Both the position numbers and the translations under genes were made by a program. Shown here one piece after another: positions 1-8,342 of a DNA stretch of 64,000 bases (its first letter is position 1; each line of letters begins with the position of its first letter). Under the pieces are notes generated by a model, which worked only from the letters and a program-made list of their open reading frames with translations, ran no database searches and was not told the DNA's origin. This stretch comes from Crocosphaera watsonii WH 8501 (GTDB lineage: Bacteria; Cyanobacteriota; Cyanobacteriia; Cyanobacteriales; Microcystaceae). The stretch spans positions 586,269 to 650,268 of the forward strand of contig NZ_AADV02000002.1 of NCBI RefSeq assembly GCF_000167195.1, given 5' to 3'.

Positions 1-69
1 CAAATGTTGATCGGTAAAATTTTTCCAATTTTTTTCTTTCAGACCCACCATTTTACTTCCTCAAAAAAC

Positions 70-99
70 TTGAATTATCTGATCAATTCTGTATATAAT
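70..99 (+). promoter_or_regulatory. Candidate sigma-70 promoter of the SDR gene
   Basis: A TTGAAT hexamer (70-75) and a TATAAT hexamer (94-99) are separated by 18 bases and lie 50 bases upstream of the SDR start codon. The -10 is a perfect consensus. No operator is obvious. The first 149 bases of the window hold no other gene that I can see on either strand. Confidence 0.5.
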
Positions 100-149
100 A
101 TATCCTCAAGGACATAATAAATCCATATTTACCAAAAAATATAAGAATT

Positions 150-986
150 ATGATAAAGAAAGTAGCAATTGTTACCGGAGGAACTCGTGGTATTGGTTTG
201 GGTATTTCTCAACAACTGGCCACAGAAGGATATCATCTGATTCTAGGGTTTAATAGTAATGAAACGGCAGCAGAGGAAGCAAAGAAAACATTAGAAGCTG
301 AATACAAAATCAAGGTATATACTGTCAAAGGAGATGTGGCCGAAGCAGAAACCGTAGATAAATTTTTTGCTTGTTTAGAAAGCAACTTTGAAGGTAAATT
401 AACGGCATTGGTTCATAATGCAGGGTTATATTTAGGAACGACTACTACTCCTGCATCAGAAGAGGCCAAAGCAGCAGCAGATCAACAAAGTAAATTATTA
501 GCAGATGGTAATTTTACCAGTTTAGCTCAATATGAATATTATCAGAACGTTTATCCTAAATGCTTTATTCGTTGTGTAGAAAAAGCCGTTAATTATATGG
601 AAGATGGGAATGGTTATATTGTCGCTACTTCTTCCCCAGGATGTAATATGAATCAAACCCCAAAACTCGCTTATATTTTGCCGGGAACAGGGAAAACAGT
701 GGTGGAATTTTTAACTAGATATTACGCCAAAACATTAGCAGCAAGACAGATTACTGTTAATGTAGTTATTCCTGGGTTTACTAAGACAGAAGCTTGGAAT
801 AGTGTAACCGAAAAATTTGGTGGAGTTGATAGTGAAATGATGCAGCAAACCATTAAAAATACGCCCATGCAACGCTGGTGTTCTCCAACAGAAATCGGTC
901 AATTAGTGGCCTTTTTATGTTCTCCAAAAGCTGCATTTATTACTGGGGTTGCTGTACCGATTGATGGGGGGTTACATTTACAGTAA
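150..986 (+). CDS. SDR-family oxidoreductase, atypical active site
   Basis: This is a classical-size (278 aa) short-chain dehydrogenase/reductase, expected to be a cytosolic NAD(P)H-dependent enzyme with a Rossmann fold. The cofactor motif TGGTRGIG is at residues 9-16 and NAG at 90-92, and the C-terminal IPGF and ITG..VPIDGG motifs are in place. The catalytic YxxxK motif is not normal. Lys182 aligns with the usual lysine, but the position four residues before it is Pro178, and the nearest tyrosine is Tyr175. Ser161 or Ser162 could be the catalytic serine. Displaced or missing tyrosines are known in some SDRs that act on unusual biosynthetic substrates. It is the first gene of an enzyme-rich cluster and converges tightly (10 bp) with the broken VOC gene. 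The substrate is not predictable. Confidence 0.85.
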   Translation: MIKKVAIVTGGTRGIGLGISQQLATEGYHLILGFNSNETAAEEAKKTLEAEYKIKVYTVKGDVAEAETVDKFFACLESNFEGKLTALVHNAGLYLGTTTTPASEEAKAAADQQSKLLADGNFTSLAQYEYYQNVYPKCFIRCVEKAVNYMEDGNGYIVATSSPGCNMNQTPKLAYILPGTGKTVVEFLTRYYAKTLAARQITVNVVIPGFTKTEAWNSVTEKFGGVDSEMMQQTIKNTPMQRWCSPTEIGQLVAFLCSPKAAFITGVAVPIDGGLHLQ

Positions 987-996
987 ATTGAGATAT

Positions 997-2024
997 TTAA
1001 CTTTGTAATAACGTCCAAAAATATCCATCAGGAGCAACAAAAGAAAAGCTTTTTTCTGCAAACTCATTAACAATGATTTCTGTAACTTCTGTTGCTTCAC
1101 TATTACTAACTTTTTGATGATATGAGTCAATATCAGTAACTTTTAAAGTATATAAAGAGGTTCCTAAACAACCAGGACGAGAATAGGTCTGTTTGTTCTC
1201 TAAATTTCCTTCTAAACGTAACACTTCAAAATTACCTGAGTGAACTTGATTTTTTTCTTTCAAATCATAACCAGGAGCAGTAAAATAAGTGTTAAACATT
1301 CTTTCATCTGGATTTTCTTTTTTTACTTCCAGTATGTTACGAGAAGCGAGACTATATCCACTTTCAACATTATCCAAAGTACGAACTAACCCTAAGACTT
1401 GATCATAGAAATCTAACCTTTCACTCTCACAGTCAACAATGAGTCCAGCATGAACAAATTCAGATGCTTTAAAATAAGAATCTGGGTTAACAATACCAGA
1501 ATTAGGCCGATGATAATCATGACGTTGAAAGATAACTTGTCGGGTTAAGGGTTGAATTAAAACCATTTCATGAACACAGGGGTTAGCTTGATAAAACGGG
1601 GTAAAATTTTCAGGACGATTAATTAAATTGCGTTGGGGAGGAACATAATATATCGGAAGTCCCAAAGCTTGTCCATCTTCTGCATGATTAGCAACATTAA
1701 ACACATCTAAACATAAAGAAGTTCCCCAACGACTTCCTACTACTTTTAAAGGACTTAATCCTAATCCTTCGTTCACAGGGTTATCCCAAATCATCAGACG
1801 CAATAAACTTCTATCTGTGACCTTATTCTGAAGACGCAGAGAACGAACATTAGACGAACATTAGAGTCAACCCCATACAACTTTTTAGCTGCTTCTCTAT
1901 CCAGGTTTCCAGAGAGATTAACCGTAAACCCAAACTTGTCCCAATAATTGATTACATTGCTTTCATCTGCTGCTGTGATACCGATGGCAATTTCATATAA
2001 TCCGCTAATGGATGGATTTGTCAT
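997..2024 (-). pseudogene. VOC (glyoxalase/dioxygenase-fold) protein broken by an 11-bp tandem duplication
   Basis: Two reading frames on the minus strand (1794-2024 and 997-1803) together make one vicinal-oxygen-chelate-type protein. The N-terminal part starts MTNPSISGLYEIAIGI and the C-terminal part ends with a glyoxalase-like half. The frames are separated by a perfect 11-bp tandem duplication at 1843-1864. Removing one copy restores a continuous frame across the junction (GVDSNVRSLRLQNKV...LLRLMIWDNP) and gives about 338 aa. As read, translation stops after 76 aa. VOC proteins bind a metal and catalyse isomerisation, ring cleavage or epimerisation, and this one probably had a tailoring role in the surrounding cluster. 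An assembly error or a phase-variable state is possible. Confidence 0.8.
1843..1864. repeat. Perfect 11-bp tandem duplication in the VOC gene
   Basis: The unit ACGAACATTAG occurs twice in direct succession (1843-1853 and 1854-1864). Eleven is not a multiple of three, so the second copy shifts the frame of the VOC gene. Deleting either copy restores it, which points to replication slippage. Confidence 0.95.
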
Positions 2025-2089
2025 TGATTAATACCTAAAAAATCTATATCCACTATAATATAGTCAACAATTTTTATCTGAACAGTGTT

Positions 2090-2827
2090 ATGAATCTACA
2101 ACTTAAAAATTGGAATAATTTCTGTAACTATCATACTGGAGATTGGAAAGGAAGCAAAAAACGCTATTCTCCAGAGGGGAAAGTGATTAGAACTTGGGAT
2201 GTTATTACTCATCTTCATGTGAATCAAGATCAAAGTGAAATAACCCACCAGGATGAATTATTTTATAGTGATGGAACCAATGAGGTTAAGAACTATGGTA
2301 TCTATAAAAAACCTCAAACCAGTGCTTTATTCCTAGATAGTACCTTTTGTTGGGGTTCTAAAATAGTGAAACCTGATGCAATTTTTATTTTTGAATTTGG
2401 GTTTCGACATAAAGATAAACGAGTGCTTTGTTATTTTAGATATGATGAAACTGGAAAATTGGAATATAGTTCCACCGGAATCGAATATTTGAACAATAAA
2501 GATACTCAACAAAACATAAACAACTATCCTGAACTTAAAAAAGCAGATCAAACCTGGATAGGAAGTTTACAAAAAATGACACCTAATCAGGTAATTTCTG
2601 AACCAATAAAAACTAATTGGAAATCAATCAAGGAATTGAATAAAGATTATCTAATACAAGACCTTGGTGAGAATATTATTGCCACTTGTCCCAAAACAGT
2701 GGAGCAAAATAAATCATTTTTAATTGGAGTTGATTGGCAAATTAATGATGAATTACTCAAACGAGGAATTGTGTATTATGAAGCATATGAGTTGAGTTAT
2801 TTTACTGTTGAAAATTTTTCTCTGTAA
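2090..2827 (+). CDS. DUF3598 family protein
   Basis: A 245-residue soluble protein with the features of the cyanobacterial/plant DUF3598 family (allene-oxide-cyclase-like beta barrel). It opens with an aromatic-rich NWNNFCNYHTGDWKG segment, and repeated beta-rich stretches continue to the C-terminus. There is no signal peptide or membrane segment. The start codon lies 65 bp from the divergent VOC gene, so both may share the 2025-2089 control region. It is followed 39 bp later by a methyltransferase, which suggests a two-gene operon. No enzymatic activity is firmly established for the family. In this setting a cyclase or ligand-binding role in a pathway is plausible but is inference. Confidence 0.75.
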   Translation: MNLQLKNWNNFCNYHTGDWKGSKKRYSPEGKVIRTWDVITHLHVNQDQSEITHQDELFYSDGTNEVKNYGIYKKPQTSALFLDSTFCWGSKIVKPDAIFIFEFGFRHKDKRVLCYFRYDETGKLEYSSTGIEYLNNKDTQQNINNYPELKKADQTWIGSLQKMTPNQVISEPIKTNWKSIKELNKDYLIQDLGENIIATCPKTVEQNKSFLIGVDWQINDELLKRGIVYYEAYELSYFTVENFSL

Positions 2828-2866
2828 ATTAATTGAATTTTAAAATATCAAAAAAAAGAAGTTATC

Positions 2867-3670
2867 ATGTCTGAAATAAAAAAATTTGTTCCTTTTACTT
2901 CGTTATTAATTGCTGCTGAACGTGCAATAGAAACAGAACGAGAAAATTCCCTATTTAAAGATCCCTATGCGAGAAAATTAGCAGGAGAAGAAGCGTTTTT
3001 AGCATTAGATCCTAAAAAAAATATTGTTACAAAAGAAAAAGGAAGACCCTATATACCAGTTCGTACTCGTTTCTTTGATGATTTTTTAATTAAGTCAGCT
3101 TCTCAGTGTAATCAAATCATTCTTTTGGGTGCAGGAATGGATACTAGAGCATTGCGTTTAAATTGGCCAGAAAATACTCATATTTATGAAATTGATCAAC
3201 CAGAAGTTTTAGATTATAAAAATACTATACTTCAAGATGTTACTCCTAATAATAATTGTCATAGTATTAAAGCTGATTTACGATTTCCTTGGATTCATTT
3301 ACTATTAGAATCAGGATATTGTCAGGAGCAACCTTCTATTTGGTTATTGGAAGGTTTGTTATATTACTTAACTGAAATCGAGGTTAATCAACTCCTAAAA
3401 ACAACTTCTGATGTGAGTGCTAAAAACAGTTATATAGCTGCTGACTTACTTAACCGAAAATCATTAGAAGGTGATACTAAAATTAGACAACATTGGTGTT
3501 CTGGTTTTGATGAACCAGAAACCCTATTTGCTGATCATGGTTGGACAGCATCAGTAGTTCAACCTGGAGATGAAAATGCTCATTTTGGAAGGTATATAAA
3601 GAAATTACCTCCCCGTCATGTTCCTGATGTTAAACGGGTCTTTTTTGTAACTGCAAAGAAACAATCATAG
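2867..3670 (+). CDS. Class I SAM-dependent methyltransferase (PPM1/LCM type)
   Basis: A 267-residue methyltransferase of the leucine-carboxyl-methyltransferase-like (TIGR00027) family, common in natural-product clusters. The SAM-binding motif I appears as ILLGAGMDTRAL at about residue 85-96, followed by an acidic YEIDQPEV motif. The late WLLEGLLYYL segment is also typical of the family. O- or carboxyl-methylation of a small molecule is expected. It follows the DUF3598 gene by 39 bp in the same direction, so the two are probably co-transcribed. The ATG is preceded by a purine-rich AAAAGAAG. The substrate is unknown. Confidence 0.85.
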   Translation: MSEIKKFVPFTSLLIAAERAIETERENSLFKDPYARKLAGEEAFLALDPKKNIVTKEKGRPYIPVRTRFFDDFLIKSASQCNQIILLGAGMDTRALRLNWPENTHIYEIDQPEVLDYKNTILQDVTPNNNCHSIKADLRFPWIHLLLESGYCQEQPSIWLLEGLLYYLTEIEVNQLLKTTSDVSAKNSYIAADLLNRKSLEGDTKIRQHWCSGFDEPETLFADHGWTASVVQPGDENAHFGRYIKKLPPRHVPDVKRVFFVTAKKQS

Positions 3671-3884
3671 TTGTATTTTTTCAATAAAAGGTAAAGTGTA
3701 GGAAGAATGTTAATCTTTTCAGAGTTATCCCTATCCTACCTGAGTTCGATATAAGTCAATTTGTAGAAAACTGACTCAAATCAGAAGTATCAAACCCTAA
3801 TTCTCTCGCAAAAAAAATCATAACTCCGAAACCCGAACTCCTAACTCCGCGTCTCACGTCTATCCTATACTCTGACTTTAGTTG

Positions 3885-5531
3885 CTACAATTTCTTTAAC
3901 CAATTAATAACATCATTCGCTGCTTGTTGTTCAAAGTTTGCAAAATTATGTCCACATCCCTCATACCAAATAATATCCGTAAGGGGTGAATTGATTGCTG
4001 CTGCTTTGAGGGTATCAAGACGTTGTCGATCATTGAAAAAATCTTGACTACCACAAAGCATTAAAATGGGAATCGTTACCTCAGAAATGGTCTTTAAATT
4101 AGCGGTATCTGCATCAGGGCCCCACCAAGATAACCAAGCATTCGGACGATGAGGAGAAAGCATTTTATCATAGGGTGGTTTCCCAATTAAACCTAGATTT
4201 TCTTGACCATTCTCTACGGCTTTTTGTGCTTGTTCTAATAAACTATTATAGCTATCAGAACCCAAATGCTTAGTTAACCAAGTTGCAGCATCTTGAGTCG
4301 GGGCAAAATGAACCATGGCCTTTATATTCGGAGCAGGATGTTGAACACAATAGCGCATAATACTATTACTCCCTAAACTTTGCCCAGATAAAATAATGTG
4401 CGTATAGCCTCGTTTTAAGATAAATTGAACAAAAAGATGAATATCTTCTACATCCATTTCTGCTGCTGATTCTAGACTACCACCATAACCACTTCTGTGT
4501 AATTCAATCACTAAAGTTGCTATCTTATTGTTAAGATAAACTTCAGCCATTTGTGAGGTTAAAGGTTCCGTAATGGGGGTTCCTGTTTTTCCTCTAACAT
4601 GAATCATAATTGTCTTATTTTCCTGACATCTATCATCTTCCCAAAGTAACCCAATTAAAGAACGATTATCAGATGTTTTAACAGAAATAATCTCATTAAT
4701 CGGTATCATTTCTGTTACATCTAACTGAAACTTAGCTGTCTTATCAACTTCTAATTGATTGAGCCAAGAATCAACAACTGTTTCCACTGTTTCCTTTTCA
4801 TCTAGATTAATAATGCTTGTATTGATCTTGTTTAAAATTATTTCTTGTAAGGGAGAAATAGCTAAAACAGGGGTTGATATTTCAGCCAATAAATCAGATA
4901 TTTTTGTTTCAGCATTAGGACTCCACCAAGATAACCAAGACTCATAAGATTGATACATTAATAAAGATTCTTCGGCAATATAAGGAACTTTAAAATCAAC
5001 CCATAACCCTTCGTTTCCTTCTATGACTTCAGGTGCAGATTTTTCTAATATCGCTTCATATCTTGTTTCCCCTATCTTATTTTTAAGCCAATTATTTAAA
5101 CTATGGAAGGGACGAATTAACACAATTCCTTTTATATCATTATCCTCTTTAGTTAATTGATATTTTAGTACACCTAAAGCACCAATTCCTTCACCCATAA
5201 GAATAATATTATGACAACCATTACCTTTTAAATATTGTATTCCTCGATCAATATCATCAACATCATTATCAGGAATAGCCATCATTTGACCTTCTACTCC
5301 CCGACGATATATCCCTAAACTGATAAAAACATAGCCTTGATTTGCTAATTCTTTACCTAGAGAACAAATTGATGCAGTGTAAGGATATTTATTCCAGTCA
5401 TGTAAATAGATAATTGCTGGTTTTTCTGTGTAAAAAACTTTAGGATAAAATACAATTGAACAAGGAATTCTTTTGCTCAAAGGTTTGCTCAACTCATCTT
5501 TAGATAGTTGTAATAAAGAAGTGTTAATCAT
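3885..5531 (-). CDS. Tandem alpha/beta hydrolase, N-terminal copy lacks the nucleophile
   Basis: The 548-residue protein is an internal duplication of an alpha/beta-hydrolase domain. The C-terminal half has a complete triad: nucleophile elbow GQSLG (Ser385), an acid in CGSQD (Asp497) and His528 in GCGHNF. The N-terminal half keeps the fold, but its elbow reads GEGIG, with glycine (Gly115) where serine should be, and it lacks a clear Asp/His pair. Both halves carry a matching WLSWW(S/G)P(N/D)A(E/D)T motif (199-209 and 467-476), which proves the duplication. There is no signal peptide. It is the last gene of a likely minus-strand operon with the ACAD-like and amidase genes (gaps of about 120 bp). 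An esterase, thioesterase or peptidase role is possible. Confidence 0.85.
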   Translation of the reverse strand: MINTSLLQLSKDELSKPLSKRIPCSIVFYPKVFYTEKPAIIYLHDWNKYPYTASICSLGKELANQGYVFISLGIYRRGVEGQMMAIPDNDVDDIDRGIQYLKGNGCHNIILMGEGIGALGVLKYQLTKEDNDIKGIVLIRPFHSLNNWLKNKIGETRYEAILEKSAPEVIEGNEGLWVDFKVPYIAEESLLMYQSYESWLSWWSPNAETKISDLLAEISTPVLAISPLQEIILNKINTSIINLDEKETVETVVDSWLNQLEVDKTAKFQLDVTEMIPINEIISVKTSDNRSLIGLLWEDDRCQENKTIMIHVRGKTGTPITEPLTSQMAEVYLNNKIATLVIELHRSGYGGSLESAAEMDVEDIHLFVQFILKRGYTHIILSGQSLGSNSIMRYCVQHPAPNIKAMVHFAPTQDAATWLTKHLGSDSYNSLLEQAQKAVENGQENLGLIGKPPYDKMLSPHRPNAWLSWWGPDADTANLKTISEVTIPILMLCGSQDFFNDRQRLDTLKAAAINSPLTDIIWYEGCGHNFANFEQQAANDVINWLKKL

Positions 5532-5653
5532 TGTTAAATAGCCTCTGTATTAATTCCTAGATCAATTAGTTTCTGTGCTAATTTATCAGCCCTTATTTTT
5601 TTGTTGGGCTGTTTCTTCAAGTGATCGGAGGTGTGGGAGGTGTAGACAGTATT

Positions 5654-6772
5654 TTAATTGTAAACCATTTGTTCTAAAGTTGCTTTCATGATGTCAGTTG
5701 TTTGGCCAAAAACCGTAAACACTAATGCTTCTTTATATACCCTTTGAGCAGCATGATTATAATAATTTGCAGCCCCACTAGAAACAATTACTGCTGCATT
5801 AGCACATCGTTGGGCTAAGTTAATTGCCCAAACTCTCAATTTTAAATCATCCTCAAAGGAACGAGAATTTATAGTTATGGCTGTTTGTATTTTTTCCTGA
5901 CAGTAATTTAATTCTTCATTCAGATGATTAAACCCTTCATTAATAAAATCTAATTGCTTAGTCTGAGCTACTTTTTTAACAATATCTAGACCCGCTTTCG
6001 CACAACCTAAAACTAAGAAACTAGGAAAAAGAACGATTTTTTTATCATTTTCATGAATAGCCCCTTCTTTAGCCATAGAAACAACATTTTCTGAAGGTAA
6101 AAACCAATTTTTAAAGGTACCAGTTACCGTATTAGTTGATTGCATTGCTCCTAATTTCATGGGTTCACTAACCAGAAATTCACCCCCTGCATCTTGATGA
6201 CTATTTTGAAAAGGAACCATAGCTCTAATTGTCTGACCATCAGGAAGACTTGCCCCTAATAAAAAAGCATCAAAAAAACCAAATCCAGTAATCCAAGGGA
6301 CAGTTCCATTAATTTCATATCCCCCATTCATAGGAGTTGCTGTAATCATTGGTTTTCCTTTACGCCGTAATTGAGAAAACCCTAAACCACATAATAATTT
6401 TCCTTCTACAATTTTTGATAAATATTGCTCTTTTAATGCCTCATTATTACTGTAAACTATAGATGCAACTGCCCCTTGATGTTGGACTTGTAAAAAGGCT
6501 AATGCCCCTGAATATTGAGAAATTAATTGTTGAAAATGATAAAAAGTTTCCGTATCTGCTTCTAATCCGCCCCAAGCTTTAGGTACTTTTATAGATAATA
6601 ATGATCTCTTTATTAGTCCTTGTAAAGCTTCATTCAGTGCTTCAGAAGATTGATTAATCTCGGATGCAACAGGAGCAACAAATTCTTTTAAATATGATTC
6701 TGTTATTGCTAAAATATTATTGTCTATATTTTTAATACTACTATCTTTTTGCGTTTCTTTAAGTAAAGACAT
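5654..6772 (-). CDS. Acyl-CoA dehydrogenase-family flavoprotein
   Basis: A 372-residue protein with the three-part acyl-CoA dehydrogenase layout: a helical N-terminal domain (about 1-115), a beta domain with the GLGFSQ..G.P...A...GGY.INGTVPWITG pattern (about 130-165), and a C-terminal helical bundle. FAD-dependent oxidation of an acyl-thioester or acyl-carrier-protein-bound substrate, or a monooxygenase-like variant of the fold, is expected. I could not place the catalytic glutamate with confidence. It lies between the amidase and the double hydrolase on the same strand. With no beta-oxidation partners nearby, a role in the cluster's own pathway is more likely than fatty-acid breakdown. Confidence 0.8.
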   Translation of the reverse strand: MSLLKETQKDSSIKNIDNNILAITESYLKEFVAPVASEINQSSEALNEALQGLIKRSLLSIKVPKAWGGLEADTETFYHFQQLISQYSGALAFLQVQHQGAVASIVYSNNEALKEQYLSKIVEGKLLCGLGFSQLRRKGKPMITATPMNGGYEINGTVPWITGFGFFDAFLLGASLPDGQTIRAMVPFQNSHQDAGGEFLVSEPMKLGAMQSTNTVTGTFKNWFLPSENVVSMAKEGAIHENDKKIVLFPSFLVLGCAKAGLDIVKKVAQTKQLDFINEGFNHLNEELNYCQEKIQTAITINSRSFEDDLKLRVWAINLAQRCANAAVIVSSGAANYYNHAAQRVYKEALVFTVFGQTTDIMKATLEQMVYN

Positions 6773-6887
6773 GAGAAATTATTGTTGGGTTAAGATTTTA
6801 AATTTTTATCTTATAACAGACAAGAATATTTATCAGTGTAATCCTATACTTTTTGGGTGATTCTCAAACCAGATACTTATTCGTTTT

Positions 6888-8234
6888 TTAAAATGCTATC
6901 TTTATAATTTCACTTAGTTTTTTAGCAATATTTAAAAGCGTCATATCAGCCCCTCGTTTTCCTACTAATTGAACACCAATGGGTAAACCTTGGGATGATA
7001 GCTGTAAGGGTAGCACAACCACAGGATGACCTGTCAAGTTGAACAAGATTGTATAAGCACCAATTGCTCTAAGATAGGGGTATTTTTCCCCTTCTATTTC
7101 TATGTCACTACCAGAAGGACAATGAGGAAAAGCAGGAATAGGAACAACCGGTATTAACCAAACATCAAAGTTATCAAAAAACTGCTCTATCTTATCAATA
7201 AAAATCTGCCGTTTTTCCAAAGCCATTTTATAATCTGGATATTTATCTTGTTGAGAAAAGTCTCTAAATTCGTAACTCAAAATTGTTTGATATATTTCCC
7301 AAGCTTGACTACAATCAAGATTAGAAGGAGAAGTATTTTCAACATGACATCCTAAGTCAGTTAAGCATAACCCTAAGCTTTCTAAAGCATGGTTAGTTTC
7401 TGAGCAACTGGGAATATCTCCAATCCCTTTTATCCAAGCAAAACGCAAAGATGTTAAAGATTTAATGGGGTCAATTATTTCAGTAAATTCTCTTACCCAT
7501 GATTGTTGAATATCAACCCCCTCTATGATAGATAAACATAACAGTAAATCATCAATACAGTGAGCTAAAGGTCCTACATTTTGTAGATGTTTAATAGTTT
7601 GAGGATTACCCGGTAATTCAGGAATATGACCAAAAGTTGACACCCTATGTTCTGTGGGTTTTAAGGCACAAATTCCACAAAAATGAGCCGGAACACGAAG
7701 GGAACCTCCTAAGTCACTTCCTATCTCTAAAGGGGATAATCTAGCAGCGATCGCAGCTGCTCCTCCTCCTGTACTTCCTCCTGGAGTATAATCTAAATTC
7801 CAAGGGTTATTTGTCCTACCAAATAAAGGACTATTGGTTTGAAAATCTACTGTTAATTTAGGTGTATTTGTCTTCCCTAAAATAATAGCTCCTGCTGCTT
7901 TTAATTTAGCAACAACAGTTGCATCTTTTTTGGGAATATAATTAGCTAAAGGTTCATAACTACAGGTTGTTTTCAGTCCCTGAGTTTCTAGACTATCTTT
8001 AATGGTTATGGGAACACCGTGTAAAGGTCCCATAAGCTCACCTTTGGCTAAAGTTTCATCCGCCTTTTTTCCTTGTTGATAAACTTGCTCTGTATCTAAA
8101 GTGACAATGGCGTTTAGTCGAGGATTATATTGAGAAATACGCTCTAAATAAGCTGTGACCACTTCTTGACAAGAAACATGGCGTTCACGAATTCTTTTTG
8201 CTAAAATATGAGCAGGTAAAAATGTTAAATTCAT
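6888..8234 (-). CDS. Amidase-signature family amidohydrolase
   Basis: A 448-residue amidase-signature enzyme with the Ser-cisSer-Lys catalytic system. The lysine lies in the VPITIKDSLETQGL motif. The two serines fall in GGSTGGGAAAIAA and GSDLGGSLRVPA. It hydrolyses a C-N amide bond of a small molecule. It is shorter than, and lacks the partners of, the GatA subunit, and no gatB or gatC is nearby, so it is unlikely to be the tRNA amidotransferase. It is the first gene of the minus-strand run with the ACAD-like and hydrolase genes, and is divergent (108 bp) from the aminotransferase. The substrate is unknown. Confidence 0.88.
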   Translation of the reverse strand: MNLTFLPAHILAKRIRERHVSCQEVVTAYLERISQYNPRLNAIVTLDTEQVYQQGKKADETLAKGELMGPLHGVPITIKDSLETQGLKTTCSYEPLANYIPKKDATVVAKLKAAGAIILGKTNTPKLTVDFQTNSPLFGRTNNPWNLDYTPGGSTGGGAAAIAARLSPLEIGSDLGGSLRVPAHFCGICALKPTEHRVSTFGHIPELPGNPQTIKHLQNVGPLAHCIDDLLLCLSIIEGVDIQQSWVREFTEIIDPIKSLTSLRFAWIKGIGDIPSCSETNHALESLGLCLTDLGCHVENTSPSNLDCSQAWEIYQTILSYEFRDFSQQDKYPDYKMALEKRQIFIDKIEQFFDNFDVWLIPVVPIPAFPHCPSGSDIEIEGEKYPYLRAIGAYTILFNLTGHPVVVLPLQLSSQGLPIGVQLVGKRGADMTLLNIAKKLSEIIKIAF

Positions 8235-8342
8235 TATTTAGATGTGTTTTTTGGAACTGTTGACTAACTTGAAACCAATTTTAAGATACAGATAGATAAA
8301 AAAATAGAAACATCACTTTTTATACTTTATTAAAGCAAAGAA

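Noticed and set aside
150-2024. Aeruginosin/bacilysin-type Choi or anticapsin genes
   Set aside because: An SDR with an odd active site suggested this, but no prephenate decarboxylase or cupin isomerase homologue is present, and the second protein is a VOC-fold protein.
6888-8234. GatA subunit of the tRNA amidotransferase
   Set aside because: The amidase-signature motifs are shared, but the context has no gatB/gatC and consists of pathway enzymes.
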